64,000 nucleotides of DNA, from NCBI GenBank assembly GCA_900109435.1, contig FNZT01000014.1, forward strand, positions 31,556 through 95,555. The letters run 5' to 3'. A program made the position numbers and the translations under genes. The DNA comes from Ruminococcus sp. YRD2003. Its GTDB lineage: Bacteria; Bacillota; Clostridia; Oscillospirales; Ruminococcaceae. Shown here one piece after another: positions 15,963 through 25,165 of the stretch. Every line of letters begins with the position of its first letter. Within the stretch, counting starts at the first letter, position 1. Below the pieces are notes generated by a model, which worked only from the letters and a program-made list of their open reading frames with translations, was not told the origin of the DNA and searched no databases.

Positions 15963-18900
15963 TCATGCTTTTTTGTCTTCAAGGTATTTGTCGAACTTAT
16001 CGGTGCCGCCTGTCGAGAGGTAAGAGTAGTAAGCAAGGATGAACGATGCATCCTTTGAATCAAGCTTGCCGTCCTTGTTGATATCGGCAGCCGACTTCTC
16101 GGCATCGGTGAGAGCAGCCTCTCCGCCTGTCGAGAGTTTGGAATACTGCACGAGCACGAACGAAGCGTCGTTGGCGTCTACCTTTCCGTCAGAGTTGGGA
16201 TCGCCGAATTCAACGGGCTTCTCGCCGCGCTTGAAGTAAATAGCCCTGCCCTCGGATTCGTAGTAAAGTATGTCGGAGCCGTCATATGCGATATCCGTGC
16301 CTTCGCCGTCTGCCATCAGAACAAGCTTGCCGTTATCCTTGACATCCCATGTAATGTCACCCGCTTTTCCGAGTTTACTTATCCTGCCGGACTTATCGCC
16401 AGCGATGACAAGCTGGATCGCTTCGTCCTCGGATATATCGCTTGCGATACCATTAACGGAAGCCTTGTAGGATATCCAGCTTCCGATGAAAGCGGACATA
16501 TCGGGCTTGTCGGGATTTGTGCCCGTAGCCGTGGTAGTCACGGGCTCGGTAGTCGTCTGAGCTGTTGTAGTCTGAGTTGTGGTAGTGGACTGCGTAGTGG
16601 AAGCAGTCGTTGTAGTTGTGTGCTGAGATGTTGTTGTAGTCGCTGTAGTTGTCTGTTCTGAGTCCTCAACACGACGGAAATAAATATTTTCGCTCTTACC
16701 ATAAAAATTCATAGCATACTTTTCTGTTTCGGGAGCTATGTTATCGTCAACCACTTGTGTCCAGCCGCTCCACAACAATTCTCCATTTATATACTTATAT
16801 CTATTGATATTAATTGGCAAGTTACCATCATTAGCTTCAATATATAAGAATTCATCGACTACTGTCCACAAAATTCTACCTCCACTACTCCATTTGCCTT
16901 CACCGTTTGCAAATAATTCAAAACCATCAGGTTTTAATGAAGTGTATGCTCCGTCTACTTCATACTTGTATAATTCCCATTTTCCTACAAAGCGACTGTC
17001 TAAGGCAGAGGAAGATGTAGTTGTCGTAGTTGTAGGCTGTGTTGTTGCTGTAGTGGTAGTAGTTGTAGTCTGAGTTGTCGATGCAGAAGATGGTGTTGAA
17101 GTTGCAGTGGTAGTAGTCGCGGTAGTGGTTGTCGTTGTCTGAGTTGTGGTGGTCGCCGTAGTGGTAGTCGCGGTAGCCTGCTCCTTCTCGTAATCTTCAA
17201 GGAGCATGAACGGGATAAAGTGCTCCTCTGCAAACGCCTTGGCATTGGAGTTCGCAAGACCAACGATGCACTTCACTTTGTTCATGCCCATTATCTCGCA
17301 CTTGGGATTCCTGAATATGAGATAATCGCAGTCGCAGTCATCGACATCGCCGGAATAAGAGCTGACTGATTCTGAGAGGTCTATCACCTTCAGACTGTCA
17401 TTATATAAAGCTCCGGTATTGAAACTACCGCTCGGAACGTTGATATCCTCGAGAGACATACAGTTCTTGAACGCGCCTCCCGAATCTCCCCAGCCGAAAA
17501 TAGTGCTTACGGAATCGGGGACATTCACGTGCTTGATGAACTTATTGCCGTCGCAGGCATTAGCCGCGATGACCTCCACACCATCGGGCACGGTATATGA
17601 CTCGTCGGTCTTGCCCTGCGGATAGAGCTTTAGCCACTTCATATCCTTGTCGTATACAACGCCGTCTATTGATGTGTAATTCGGGTTGTCCTTGTCGATG
17701 TTGACAGCCGTGAGATTCGGGCAGTCAAACGAATACGCGCCGATATACTCAACAGAAGCGGGAATATTGACCTCGCCGATATCAAGTCCGTTGAACGCCT
17801 TGTCAACGATGGTGCGTGTGCCTTCCCTGATGTCGAGCTTGTCGCCCTTGGGAGTGCCCTTATAGCCTATCACCGTATCTCCGCAGCAAAGCATACCGTC
17901 GGGATGATCCTGATACCACTTGGTATCAGCAAACATATGAGCTGCCACTTCTACGCTTGTGATATAATCGTCCTCGACCCAATCCTGCTTTTCGGAGTCC
18001 CAGTGACCGCCGCGGTACTTCTCGATGCCGCTTATGGAGGTGACCCTGCCGTTGAGCTCTATGGTCTCGAGCGACTTACAGCCTTGGAAGCCCCCGCAGG
18101 CGAATGCGGTGTCCTTACCGAGTTCCACGCCCGTCATCTTTGATACGTTCTCGAAGCTGAGACCTGTGAAGGTCAGCTCGACACCGTCGGGAACGCTGAA
18201 TACGCCCTCATAGCCCTCGGGGACTGCGAGTATTGCCTTTACCCTTTCATGCCATTCGCCGTTCACGTCATAGCTGGAATAGTAATACTTGCCGAGTGCA
18301 CCGTGATACGAGAAAAAGGTGTCGTTGCCCTCAGCAACATTTATGGCTTTGAGCGACGGCATATTCGAGCAGAAGTACCAGCCCAGTGCCTTGATAGTCG
18401 AGGGCAGATTGATTACTGTTATATCGGAGTTGCCTGTAAAGTTGAACGTCCCTGTAACAACACCCTCGGGAACAGTTACCTCGCCCTTTAGCGGCTCAAC
18501 AGCTTCAAGAAGAATATTACCTTTCTTGGATTCATAGGTATTGTAGTCGTAATAGGTTGCATTTTTTTGGATAAGAAAACCATTTTCTATGTAAAGGTTC
18601 TCATTGCCCTCTGCTACCTTGACCTCGCAGTTCTCAGGTTTCCGCCACAAGCTGACATTCTTGGCATATTTTGGCAGAGTTACCGATGTTATCTCAGATG
18701 AGAGCTTATCCCCCCACCACTGACCTGATAAAACGTCGGTGACTGGCAAGCCGTCTATCTCGTCGGGGATGACGATGTCGCCCTTTGCGTTGCTCTTGAT
18801 ATCAACAATCTCGATATACTCTACCTCTTCATATGCGGAAGTGCCGTCGTCCTCCTCTACCTCCTCAAGGCGTGAACCTTTCAGATAAAGAAAGTCTCCG

Positions 18901-19031
18901 TATTCAAGCGCGTCGTTGTACTCGATAGCATAAGCCACCAAAGAAGCGCATTTCTGCACTATCGGCGTCGGAACGAACACGCCGACTGCTGTCATGGCAG
19001 TCCCGACAGCAAGAATTTTTCTCCAATTCAT
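15963..19031 (-). CDS. Secreted BspA-like LRR protein with dockerin
   Basis: A 1,022-residue exported protein. Layout: signal peptide (about 1-35); BspA-type LRR_5 repeats (about 60-605, with repeating units such as PDGVEVIAANACDG and PASVEYIGAYSFD); Thr-rich linker (about 619-677); a lipocalin-like beta domain starting FVGKWELYKYEVDG (about 683-789); a second Thr-rich linker (about 794-834); a second copy of the beta domain starting FIGSWISYKASVNG (about 848-939); and a C-terminal dockerin pair with calcium loops DPNSDGKVDANDAS and DINKDGKLDSKDAS. Dockerins attach proteins to cohesin scaffolds at the cell surface; LRR_5 proteins often bind surfaces. GGGAGG lies just before the start. Two beta domains between linkers look like an internal duplication. 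Confidence 0.9.
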   Translation of the reverse strand: MNWRKILAVGTAMTAVGVFVPTPIVQKCASLVAYAIEYNDALEYGDFLYLKGSRLEEVEEDDGTSAYEEVEYIEIVDIKSNAKGDIVIPDEIDGLPVTDVLSGQWWGDKLSSEITSVTLPKYAKNVSLWRKPENCEVKVAEGNENLYIENGFLIQKNATYYDYNTYESKKGNILLEAVEPLKGEVTVPEGVVTGTFNFTGNSDITVINLPSTIKALGWYFCSNMPSLKAINVAEGNDTFFSYHGALGKYYYSSYDVNGEWHERVKAILAVPEGYEGVFSVPDGVELTFTGLSFENVSKMTGVELGKDTAFACGGFQGCKSLETIELNGRVTSISGIEKYRGGHWDSEKQDWVEDDYITSVEVAAHMFADTKWYQDHPDGMLCCGDTVIGYKGTPKGDKLDIREGTRTIVDKAFNGLDIGEVNIPASVEYIGAYSFDCPNLTAVNIDKDNPNYTSIDGVVYDKDMKWLKLYPQGKTDESYTVPDGVEVIAANACDGNKFIKHVNVPDSVSTIFGWGDSGGAFKNCMSLEDINVPSGSFNTGALYNDSLKVIDLSESVSSYSGDVDDCDCDYLIFRNPKCEIMGMNKVKCIVGLANSNAKAFAEEHFIPFMLLEDYEKEQATATTTTATTTTQTTTTTTATTTTATSTPSSASTTQTTTTTTTATTQPTTTTTTSSSALDSRFVGKWELYKYEVDGAYTSLKPDGFELFANGEGKWSSGGRILWTVVDEFLYIEANDGNLPININRYKYINGELLWSGWTQVVDDNIAPETEKYAMNFYGKSENIYFRRVEDSEQTTTATTTTSQHTTTTTASTTQSTTTTQTTTAQTTTEPVTTTATGTNPDKPDMSAFIGSWISYKASVNGIASDISEDEAIQLVIAGDKSGRISKLGKAGDITWDVKDNGKLVLMADGEGTDIAYDGSDILYYESEGRAIYFKRGEKPVEFGDPNSDGKVDANDASFVLVQYSKLSTGGEAALTDAEKSAADINKDGKLDSKDASFILAYYSYLSTGGTDKFDKYLEDKKA

Positions 19032-19064
19032 ATAATAACCTCCCTGAAAATATTGGATATCAAC

Positions 19065-19093
19065 ATTATATCACTCTATATATAGATTTGCAA
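19065..19093 (-). promoter_or_regulatory. Sigma-A promoter for LRR/dockerin gene
   Basis: On the minus strand: TTGCAA (19093-19088), 17-base spacer, TATAAT (19070-19065). The 19094-19304 stretch beyond it shows no gene. Confidence 0.65.
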
Positions 19094-19304
19094 TACCGAC
19101 AGTTATATTTAATTGTTTTAAGTGACTATCTGCCCGCTCAGAGCTGGTGCAGCTCTCATAGCCGAGCAGGTCGAAGTTGAAGATAAGCCCACACTTGCCC
19201 CGTTTCTAACAGATCTCGCAGAGCCAAACCTCATATTATTTTTGATAAGACAGCTATTAATCCTGCTGCAAGTAATGCTTTATTGATAATGAAGCCCCCG
19301 ACAT

Positions 19305-19763
19305 TTAAATATTATCAATGAGCTGCTCCAGCAGCCCCTTGCAGCCTTCTTCAATATCAGCGTAAGCCGTGCTGAAATCCCTGCTGTACCACGGGTCGGA
19401 AACATCGTCACCACGCCCTGCAAAGGTGAGCAGCTTGTATACTTTTCCGTCCTTGTCGCTGCCAAAGATACGGTTCATATTGCAGATATTTGCAGTGTCC
19501 ATTCCGATAAAGCAGTCGTACTTATCATAGTCGGATCTCATTAGCTGTACTGCTATCTTACCTGCACAGCTTATACCGTGCTTTGCAAGTTCTGACTTTG
19601 CAGGCGGATAAACGCTGTTTCCGAGCTCCTCTGTACTTGTAGCGCTTGAAGCTATATAGAACTCATCAGACAGTCCATTGTCCGAGACCAGCTTCTTCAT
19701 TATAAACTCAGCCATAGGCGATCTGCAAATATTGCCGTGGCAGACAAACATAATTCTTATCAT
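19305..19763 (-). CDS. Low-molecular-weight protein tyrosine phosphatase
   Basis: A 152-residue cytoplasmic phosphatase. The P-loop VCHGNICRSP sits at residues 7-16 (C-x5-R-S signature) and the general acid is in DPWYSRD near residue 117. Both are intact and the length is normal. Such enzymes dephosphorylate tyrosine residues, often controlling capsule or stress pathways. It appears to be a single-gene unit between the LRR gene and a cupin, with no kinase partner in view. Confidence 0.92.
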   Translation of the reverse strand: MIRIMFVCHGNICRSPMAEFIMKKLVSDNGLSDEFYIASSATSTEELGNSVYPPAKSELAKHGISCAGKIAVQLMRSDYDKYDCFIGMDTANICNMNRIFGSDKDGKVYKLLTFAGRGDDVSDPWYSRDFSTAYADIEEGCKGLLEQLIDNI

Positions 19764-19849
19764 ACGTTTTTTCCTCTCTGATTTGCTCTAATCGGGTTGT
19801 TTTACTACTAAGGATTTCGAGCCGATTTCTATACATAAAATCAGTTAAT

Positions 19850-20188
19850 TTAAATTATTCTCTTTCCTCCAAAGGCGTGAATAGTCCGCGTTCCCTTAGT
19901 AACCCGACCGTGATGCGGAGTACCTTTCGGAATCAATAATTCATCGCCTGAATGAAGAATATGCTCTTCGTCATTAAATATCTCTACATATTCACCTGAC
20001 ACACAGAACACATATTCATCAAATTCATGTATGTTTTCTTTGGATTCTCTATCTGAATAATAAGTCCAGAAGCAAATCTGACTGCCATCTTTTCCTTCAT
20101 AATAATATCCGTCAATATCAGGTGTGTTTTGCTGACTACTATCAATATGGTTCAATTGGTTTTTCATAAACAGCGGAAAGTCTTTCAT
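19850..20188 (-). CDS. Small cupin-domain protein
   Basis: A 112-residue single-domain cupin. The barrel motifs are visible: HEFDEYVFCVSGEYVEI (about 53-69) and GDELLIPKGTPHHGRV (about 80-95), which carry the usual metal-binding His/Glu positions. No other domain is attached. CAGGAGG is the ribosome binding site. The ligand cannot be assigned; free-standing cupins may be isomerases, dioxygenases or sugar-binding proteins. Confidence 0.8.
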   Translation of the reverse strand: MKDFPLFMKNQLNHIDSSQQNTPDIDGYYYEGKDGSQICFWTYYSDRESKENIHEFDEYVFCVSGEYVEIFNDEEHILHSGDELLIPKGTPHHGRVTKGTRTIHAFGGKRII

Positions 20189-20321
20189 AAAACGCCTCCT
20201 GAAGAATCATATCTCGCTCATTTTCGTATCACTATATTATACCATAATCCTTCCAATTCATCAAGTCAAAACAGGCAAAAGAATAACGGCTCACTTCAAG
20301 TGAGCCGCAGTTGGAAGCAGA

Positions 20322-20420
20322 TCATACTGCTTCATCCTTTGTTCTGTTCACTTCCTGTCGGGCGTTCTGGAGTTCCTCCATGCGGTGAAGCTCCGCAGCA
20401 GCATCCTCCAGCCCAAGATA
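20322..20420 (-). pseudogene. 3' remnant of a coiled-coil protein gene
   Basis: A 32-codon frame ending in TGA at 20322. It reads LEDAAAELHRMEELQNARQE and then VNRTKDEAV, a helical C-terminal tail. It has no start and is followed on the minus strand by a hairpin (GGCTCACTT at about 20288-20307) with an AT-rich tail, like a terminator. The rest of 20189-20437 holds no gene. Likely the end of a deleted gene. Confidence 0.4.
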
Positions 20421-20437
20421 CTATAGAAATATCATAT

Positions 20438-20466
20438 TTGACAAGTGCTGATTTTTGATATATAAT
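20438..20466 (+). promoter_or_regulatory. Sigma-A promoter for amidohydrolase
   Basis: TTGACA (20438-20443), 17-base spacer, TATAAT (20461-20466), 31 bases before the start. A perfect consensus at both boxes. Confidence 0.85.
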
Positions 20467-20497
20467 ATAGTGTAAAAAAATATCAAGGAGCTTTTCT

Positions 20498-21313
20498 ATG
20501 AATCCCGAAGTATACGAAAAATATGAGATTATCGACGCCCATGCGCATATATTTCCCGAAAAAATAGCCGAGAACGCTACTATCAACATCGGTCACTTCT
20601 ACGGTATCCCCATGAACGGCTGCGGTATGAGCAGCAAGCTCATCCATAGCGGCAGCAGGATCGGTGTGGCAAAGTACCTCGTGTGCTCTACCGCTACCAC
20701 TCCGCACCAGATACGCAATATCAACAGCTTCATCTCGACCGAGTGTACGATCCACCCCGAATATTACGGTCTCGGCACTACTCACGCCGACTCCGACGAC
20801 CTTGAGGGCGATATCACGCAGATAATGGAGCTCGGGCTGCACGGTGTCAAGCTCCACCCCGATTTTCAGAAGTTCAATGCCGATTCGCCCGAGGCTTTCA
20901 AGATATATGAGCTCATGGAGGGCAAACTCCCGCTGATGATACACTGCGGCGACAACAGGTACGACTACTCGTCGCCGGTCCGTATCGCCAATATATGTAA
21001 GAATTTCCCCAAGCTCAAGGTGCAGGCGGCACATATGGGCGGCTACAGGTGCTGGGAGCAGGCTGTAGAGCTCCTGCCGCGCAAGTATGAGAATCTCTGC
21101 ATTGATATAAGCAGCTCAATGCCGTTTATGTCGCCTCAGCGCGCCGCGGAGATAATCCGAATGTACGGCGTAGAAAATGCGTTGTTCGGCGTGGATTATC
21201 CCATGTGGGACCACACCGACGAGCTTGAGCGGTTCCTTGCCTGCGGCTTCTCCGAGGAAGAGAACAGACTCATCCTCGCCGAGAATTTCAAGCGCTTTTA
21301 CGGTTTAGAATAA
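20498..21313 (+). CDS. Amidohydrolase-family metal hydrolase
   Basis: A 271-residue TIM-barrel hydrolase of the Amidohydrolase_2 type. Metal and catalytic blocks in order: DAHAHIF (about 13-19), GVKLHPDFQ (about 125-133), MIHCGD (about 148), AAHMGGY (about 177) and FGVDYPMW (about 229, the metal-binding Asp). Family members are decarboxylases or hydrolases of lactones and amides; the substrate is not evident. It is a one-gene unit with its own consensus promoter and AAGGAG ribosome binding site. Confidence 0.85.
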   Translation: MNPEVYEKYEIIDAHAHIFPEKIAENATINIGHFYGIPMNGCGMSSKLIHSGSRIGVAKYLVCSTATTPHQIRNINSFISTECTIHPEYYGLGTTHADSDDLEGDITQIMELGLHGVKLHPDFQKFNADSPEAFKIYELMEGKLPLMIHCGDNRYDYSSPVRIANICKNFPKLKVQAAHMGGYRCWEQAVELLPRKYENLCIDISSSMPFMSPQRAAEIIRMYGVENALFGVDYPMWDHTDELERFLACGFSEEENRLILAENFKRFYGLE

Positions 21314-21314
21314 G

Positions 21315-21343
21315 TTGACAAAACAGACGAAGTATGGTATAAT
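21315..21343 (+). promoter_or_regulatory. Consensus promoter with no ORF behind it
   Basis: TTGACA (21315-21320), 17-base spacer, TATAAT (21338-21343). It begins two bases after the amidohydrolase stop. The next gene is tRNA-Leu, 270 bases downstream. Confidence 0.75.
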
Positions 21344-21613
21344 ATGTACCGTACTTCAAACCGAAACGGCAGAATGGCAGACACAGCATACTTTAGCTCC
21401 GCTCAGCTGTTTATGACAGAGCACTTTTGATTTCTGCCCTGACTTACTGAAAACCGCGTAATTTCGGCGTTTCAACACTATTGCACTTCACGTTTGGTAG
21501 AAAAAGTCTTATACTTTTTCAGGTTCTGAGTTTTTCTACCAAATCTGATTGCTTTCTCATTCATTTTGTTTGCAATAGTCATGTGAGCTTGCACCCCCCC
21601 AATATAATAATTT
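21344..21613 (+). other. Untranslated leader or small RNA before tRNA-Leu
   Basis: About 270 bases with no credible coding frame. A ten-base stem GGTAGAAAAA/TTTTTCTACC encloses 21495-21541, and a short tRNA-Leu-like string (GGCAGAATGGCAGACAC) occurs near 21368. It could be the 5' leader of the tRNA transcript, a small RNA, or the trace of a decayed tRNA copy. Confidence 0.35.
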
Positions 21614-21700
21614 GCCGGTGTGATGGAATTGGCAGACGTGACGGACTCAAAATCCGTTGGTGGCAACACCGTGCGGGTTCGACCCCCGCCACCGGCACCA
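21614..21700 (+). tRNA. tRNA-Leu(CAA)
   Basis: An 87-base class II tRNA with encoded CCA. Acceptor GCCGGTG pairs with CACCGGC; anticodon stem ACGGA/TCCGT closes loop CTCAAAA with anticodon CAA (21648-21650). The long variable arm (TGGTGGCAACACCG) and T arm GCGGGTTCGACCCCCGC confirm tRNA-Leu. Confidence 0.96.
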
Positions 21701-21992
21701 GCGCCAAGCGGGCGCGCGCAGTTTCGCGGTTCAGTTTTTCTGAGCCGCGAATTTTTTTTCCGCGTTCCATAGCTGCATCTGTTTTGCAGCAGAAAATCAG
21801 CGCCAAGCGGGCGCACGCAGTTTCGCGGTTCAATTTTTCTGAGCCGCCAATTATTTTCCGCGTTCCATAGCCGCATCTGTTTTGCAGCCGAAAATCAGCG
21901 CCAAGCGGGCGCGCGCAGTTTCGCGGTTCAGTTTTTCTGAGCCGCCAATTTTTTTCCGCGTTCCATAGCCGCATCTGTTTTGCAGCAGAAAT
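21701..21992 (+). repeat. Three tandem ~98-bp hairpin repeats after tRNA-Leu
   Basis: Three head-to-tail copies start at 21701, 21800 and 21898, each opening GCGCCAAGCGGGCGC. They differ at only a few positions. Every copy can fold a stem (CGGTTCAG/CTGAGCCG) with a T-rich tail, and a second small stem with GCAGC ends. The array starts at the base after the tRNA CCA. Each copy can act as a terminator. Confidence 0.9.
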
Positions 21993-22004
21993 TGATTATA
22001 ATAG

Positions 22005-22050
22005 CAAAAGAGCGATGTCCTCCAAATATCGGAGAGCATCGCTCTTTTTC
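22005..22050 (-). terminator. Terminator of second LRR/dockerin gene
   Basis: Stem GAGCGATG/CATCGCTC (22010-22017 with 22037-22044) and an A-run at 22006-22009 that gives U-runs on the minus strand; TTTTT on the other side could serve the plus strand too. Confidence 0.8.
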
Positions 22051-22073
22051 AGAAAAAACATCTGTTATAGCCC

Positions 22074-24869
22074 TTATGAAAGGAAACTTACGATATCATC
22101 AGCACCGCCTGTAGAGATATGGCTGTAATATCCGAGTATCTTGGATGCGTCCGAGGAATCGGTCTTTCCATCGGAATTCAGGTCGGCAGAAATGACCTGC
22201 TCCCGAGTGAGCAAATTCTCACCGTCGGTGGAAAGCCGCGAGTACTCCGCGAGGATAAGCGACGCATCGGAGGAATCGACTTTGCCGTCGCCGTTGACAT
22301 CGCCCATATCGTGCTTATTATCAGGCAGAGCCTTTAGTGCGGCAGCGACGTCTGAAGCTGAAAGCTTGCCGTCATAGCTGATATCGGCGATAAGATCATA
22401 TCCCTCCCCCGCAGCAGCTTTGAGGTATATAGCGGCAGCATCGTCGAAAGTGAGCTGTTTGTTGTCGTCGAGGTCACCAATTATCGTACTGCATTGCGGG
22501 AGCTCGTCAAGCTGTGAGCCGTGAAGATAAGAGACACTGTCAAAACCGAACTCTGACGCGCTCTTATCGCTGTCGGTACAAAGGAACCAGCCGTATGTAA
22601 CGGTATCTCCGTCGTCCCACGTGGTATCGGAATGGAACCAGTTATCGCCAAGCTTCACAATATTCCATGCGTGGTACGAATTCTTGACGCAGCAGCTCTC
22701 TATCCCCGCCTCATGGAGCAGGAGGTCGTACGCTTTCGCGTAGCCCTCGCATACAGCTGTTCCATCCATAAAAACAGCCGAATCGACGTGATTTCCGAGA
22801 TAGTTTTCATTCTCGGAATCATAAACGGTATTATTGCATACCCAATCGTGCAGAGCGCGTATCTTCTGCATATCGTTCATCGAATCATCTATCGTATCGG
22901 CGACTACAGCCTTGACATTGTTCATCGTGAATCTGTCGATGAAACCGACATCGTAGGCTGTATGGCAATTCCCGTAGAAGTAATCCACGAACTCCTCGGC
23001 AGGCTCGGTGCTGCCCTCGGGAACGACCTCAGTGCCGTTTATGCATAACAGGTTTCTGCAGCCGTTGAAGGCTCTTGCCGAGATGTCCTGAGTTGTGTCA
23101 AAATGAACGTCAGCAAGCCTTGGACAGTCGCTGAATGCGAGGTCATCTACCTTGCATTTATCGCCGAGCACGACCTTTTCGAGCTGAGGGCACTCACTGA
23201 AAGCGTTGGTGGCAATCTCGACCTCTCCGTTGAATACGACCTCTTTCAGATTCGTACATCCTCGGAAGGCATTAGCTTCGATGGTGACTTTTCCGTTCGG
23301 GAAGGCTATTTTCTCAATATTGGAATTCCTGAACGCGCTCGAACCGATTACCACCTCTTTTATGTCGGGGTCAAATATCATTGATTTCAGATTGGTGGAC
23401 GAATAAGCTCCGCCCCTGTATGTGACGAGATCTCCCGCAGTGAAGGATATCTCTTTGAGAGAAGCAGGCATTCTGACCTGATTTACGGTACAGTTTCCGG
23501 GAAGCACAAGCTTTTCTATGGCTGTACCTCCAAACGGGTCTTCAAGTGACTTGCCGGAGCCGATCCTCATCTTGTCGCCCGTGATAGTGACCTCGCTCAG
23601 ATTCGAACATCCCGCAAACGCGTTGTAAATTATCCCCGTCACATTTGGCGGGACAATTACCGAGGTCAGTGATGTACAGTCAGCGAACTCCCAGCGTAAT
23701 TCTGTCACATTTTGTGGAATAGTGACCTTTTTCATGGTATTGCTTCCCAGCGACGGAAGCTTGGTCACTCCCTCATCGAATATGACTTCCTCGACAGTGG
23801 AATTGTTTGCGAGGATCTTTTCAAGCCTTTCCGCGCCGTTGATAGTATACCCGCCGACCACGCTCGGGACAGTCAGCACAGTATCACTGCCGAGGTATTC
23901 CCTGAGGCATATCGTCGTCTCCTTGCCGCTGAAATCATAGAAATAGAGCACCCAGTCTCCTACCCGCTTTGTGCCGTGCGACTGCATTGAAGATGAGTAT
24001 GCAGTTGCATACGGGTCGTCGTACTCGGGCGGGATCTTAACATCAGGGCTGTCGGGGAAAGCCTTGGAAGAAACAACAATGATATCATCGTGGAACTTCA
24101 CTTCACTGAGCTGAGTACAGCCCTTGAAGCAGTCATCACACACATATTTTACACCTTTGGGGATATTGACTGATGTAATGGAAGTATTCATCAGGTCGCT
24201 GCTGCTGAGCGAGGTTATCGTATCGGGCAGAGTAAGCTTGCCGATATTCACAGCTCCCGACAGAGCGTTGTACTCTAAGCCGCGCACGGTATAACCCGCG
24301 ACCTTTTCGGGAATCACAAGGTCGTATACCACATCATCTCCCACAGCCAAAGGTACAGCACTTGTTGTCTCCTCTACCACTACAGGCACAGGCTCGTCAT
24401 CAAACGCATTCTGAGCTTTTGTCTTTTTCTTGCTCCATTTCGTCAGATGGAGATACCTTGAGTCTATAGATAAATAAAACTGGAAATCCTCGTAGTATAT
24501 GTAGGATATCTGCGAACCGCTGAGCCAGTCATCGTCAAATTCAACTGTGTTATCGGGGACGCTTATCATTCTGGTAAATTTGTCCTCGCCAAATACGCAC
24601 TCGGCAAACGACACGACCTTCTTTCCGTCGAGCTTCTCAGGAAGTGTGACGATGTTGTCGAACTTAAACTCTGCCTGCTCGTCCAGATCGTGCTTCACGA
24701 CGCGCACACCGCCATCGACGAGTACATATTCCCACAGACCGCTCACGAAGACATCCTCATCTGCGGCGACCGCACCAACGAGCTCCGCGGAAGAAGGCAT
24801 AACAGCACTCACACCCCCGACAGACACCGCAGCAGTAACAATAACAGATAGCAGCTTTTTAAAACGCAT
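22074..24869 (-). CDS. Secreted LRR/transglutaminase-like protein with dockerin
   Basis: A 931-residue exported protein. ATG 24869 is chosen because GGGAGG lies just before it; an ATG 11 codons earlier has no such site. Layout: signal peptide (about 1-35), BspA-type LRR_5 repeats (about 180-645), a transglutaminase-like domain with the Cys-His-Asp set in GTAVCEGYAKAY, SYHAWNIV and HSDTTWDDGD (about 700-750), then dockerin-like repeats (about 800-931) with calcium loops DVNGDGKVDSSDAS and DLNSDGKTDSSDAS. An extra degenerate loop pair precedes these. Transglutaminase-like domains of this type are often proteases or cross-linkers. It is a surface or cellulosome-associated protein, related in plan to the LRR/dockerin protein at 15963. 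Confidence 0.9.
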   Translation of the reverse strand: MRFKKLLSVIVTAAVSVGGVSAVMPSSAELVGAVAADEDVFVSGLWEYVLVDGGVRVVKHDLDEQAEFKFDNIVTLPEKLDGKKVVSFAECVFGEDKFTRMISVPDNTVEFDDDWLSGSQISYIYYEDFQFYLSIDSRYLHLTKWSKKKTKAQNAFDDEPVPVVVEETTSAVPLAVGDDVVYDLVIPEKVAGYTVRGLEYNALSGAVNIGKLTLPDTITSLSSSDLMNTSITSVNIPKGVKYVCDDCFKGCTQLSEVKFHDDIIVVSSKAFPDSPDVKIPPEYDDPYATAYSSSMQSHGTKRVGDWVLYFYDFSGKETTICLREYLGSDTVLTVPSVVGGYTINGAERLEKILANNSTVEEVIFDEGVTKLPSLGSNTMKKVTIPQNVTELRWEFADCTSLTSVIVPPNVTGIIYNAFAGCSNLSEVTITGDKMRIGSGKSLEDPFGGTAIEKLVLPGNCTVNQVRMPASLKEISFTAGDLVTYRGGAYSSTNLKSMIFDPDIKEVVIGSSAFRNSNIEKIAFPNGKVTIEANAFRGCTNLKEVVFNGEVEIATNAFSECPQLEKVVLGDKCKVDDLAFSDCPRLADVHFDTTQDISARAFNGCRNLLCINGTEVVPEGSTEPAEEFVDYFYGNCHTAYDVGFIDRFTMNNVKAVVADTIDDSMNDMQKIRALHDWVCNNTVYDSENENYLGNHVDSAVFMDGTAVCEGYAKAYDLLLHEAGIESCCVKNSYHAWNIVKLGDNWFHSDTTWDDGDTVTYGWFLCTDSDKSASEFGFDSVSYLHGSQLDELPQCSTIIGDLDDNKQLTFDDAAAIYLKAAAGEGYDLIADISYDGKLSASDVAAALKALPDNKHDMGDVNGDGKVDSSDASLILAEYSRLSTDGENLLTREQVISADLNSDGKTDSSDASKILGYYSHISTGGADDIVSFLS

Positions 24870-25072
24870 ATTTATTCCTCCCCTCAGAAGAATTTTTATC
24901 ATTATAACATATAATGTTCACGATAGCAAGGGTACGCGGCGAAAATCTTTCGTCCCATTTCGCTTTGCCGCGAAACTGGAGGCGGCGACACGCCGCTTAT
25001 AACATATCTTTTGTTGCTTTTCAAGGTATTCCGCAGTAAAACAATAATTTACCGATTTCTGTCAATTCACTA

Positions 25073-25101
25073 TTGAAAACCGAAGTAAAATGTGTTATAA
25101 T
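25073..25101 (+). promoter_or_regulatory. Sigma-A promoter for pta
   Basis: TTGAAA (25073-25078), 17-base spacer, TATAAT (25096-25101). Confidence 0.75.
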
Positions 25102-25165
25102 ATAACTGCACGTTCCGACGGAAAGAATCCGAAACGGCTCAATTCATTTAATGGAGGTCAAAACA

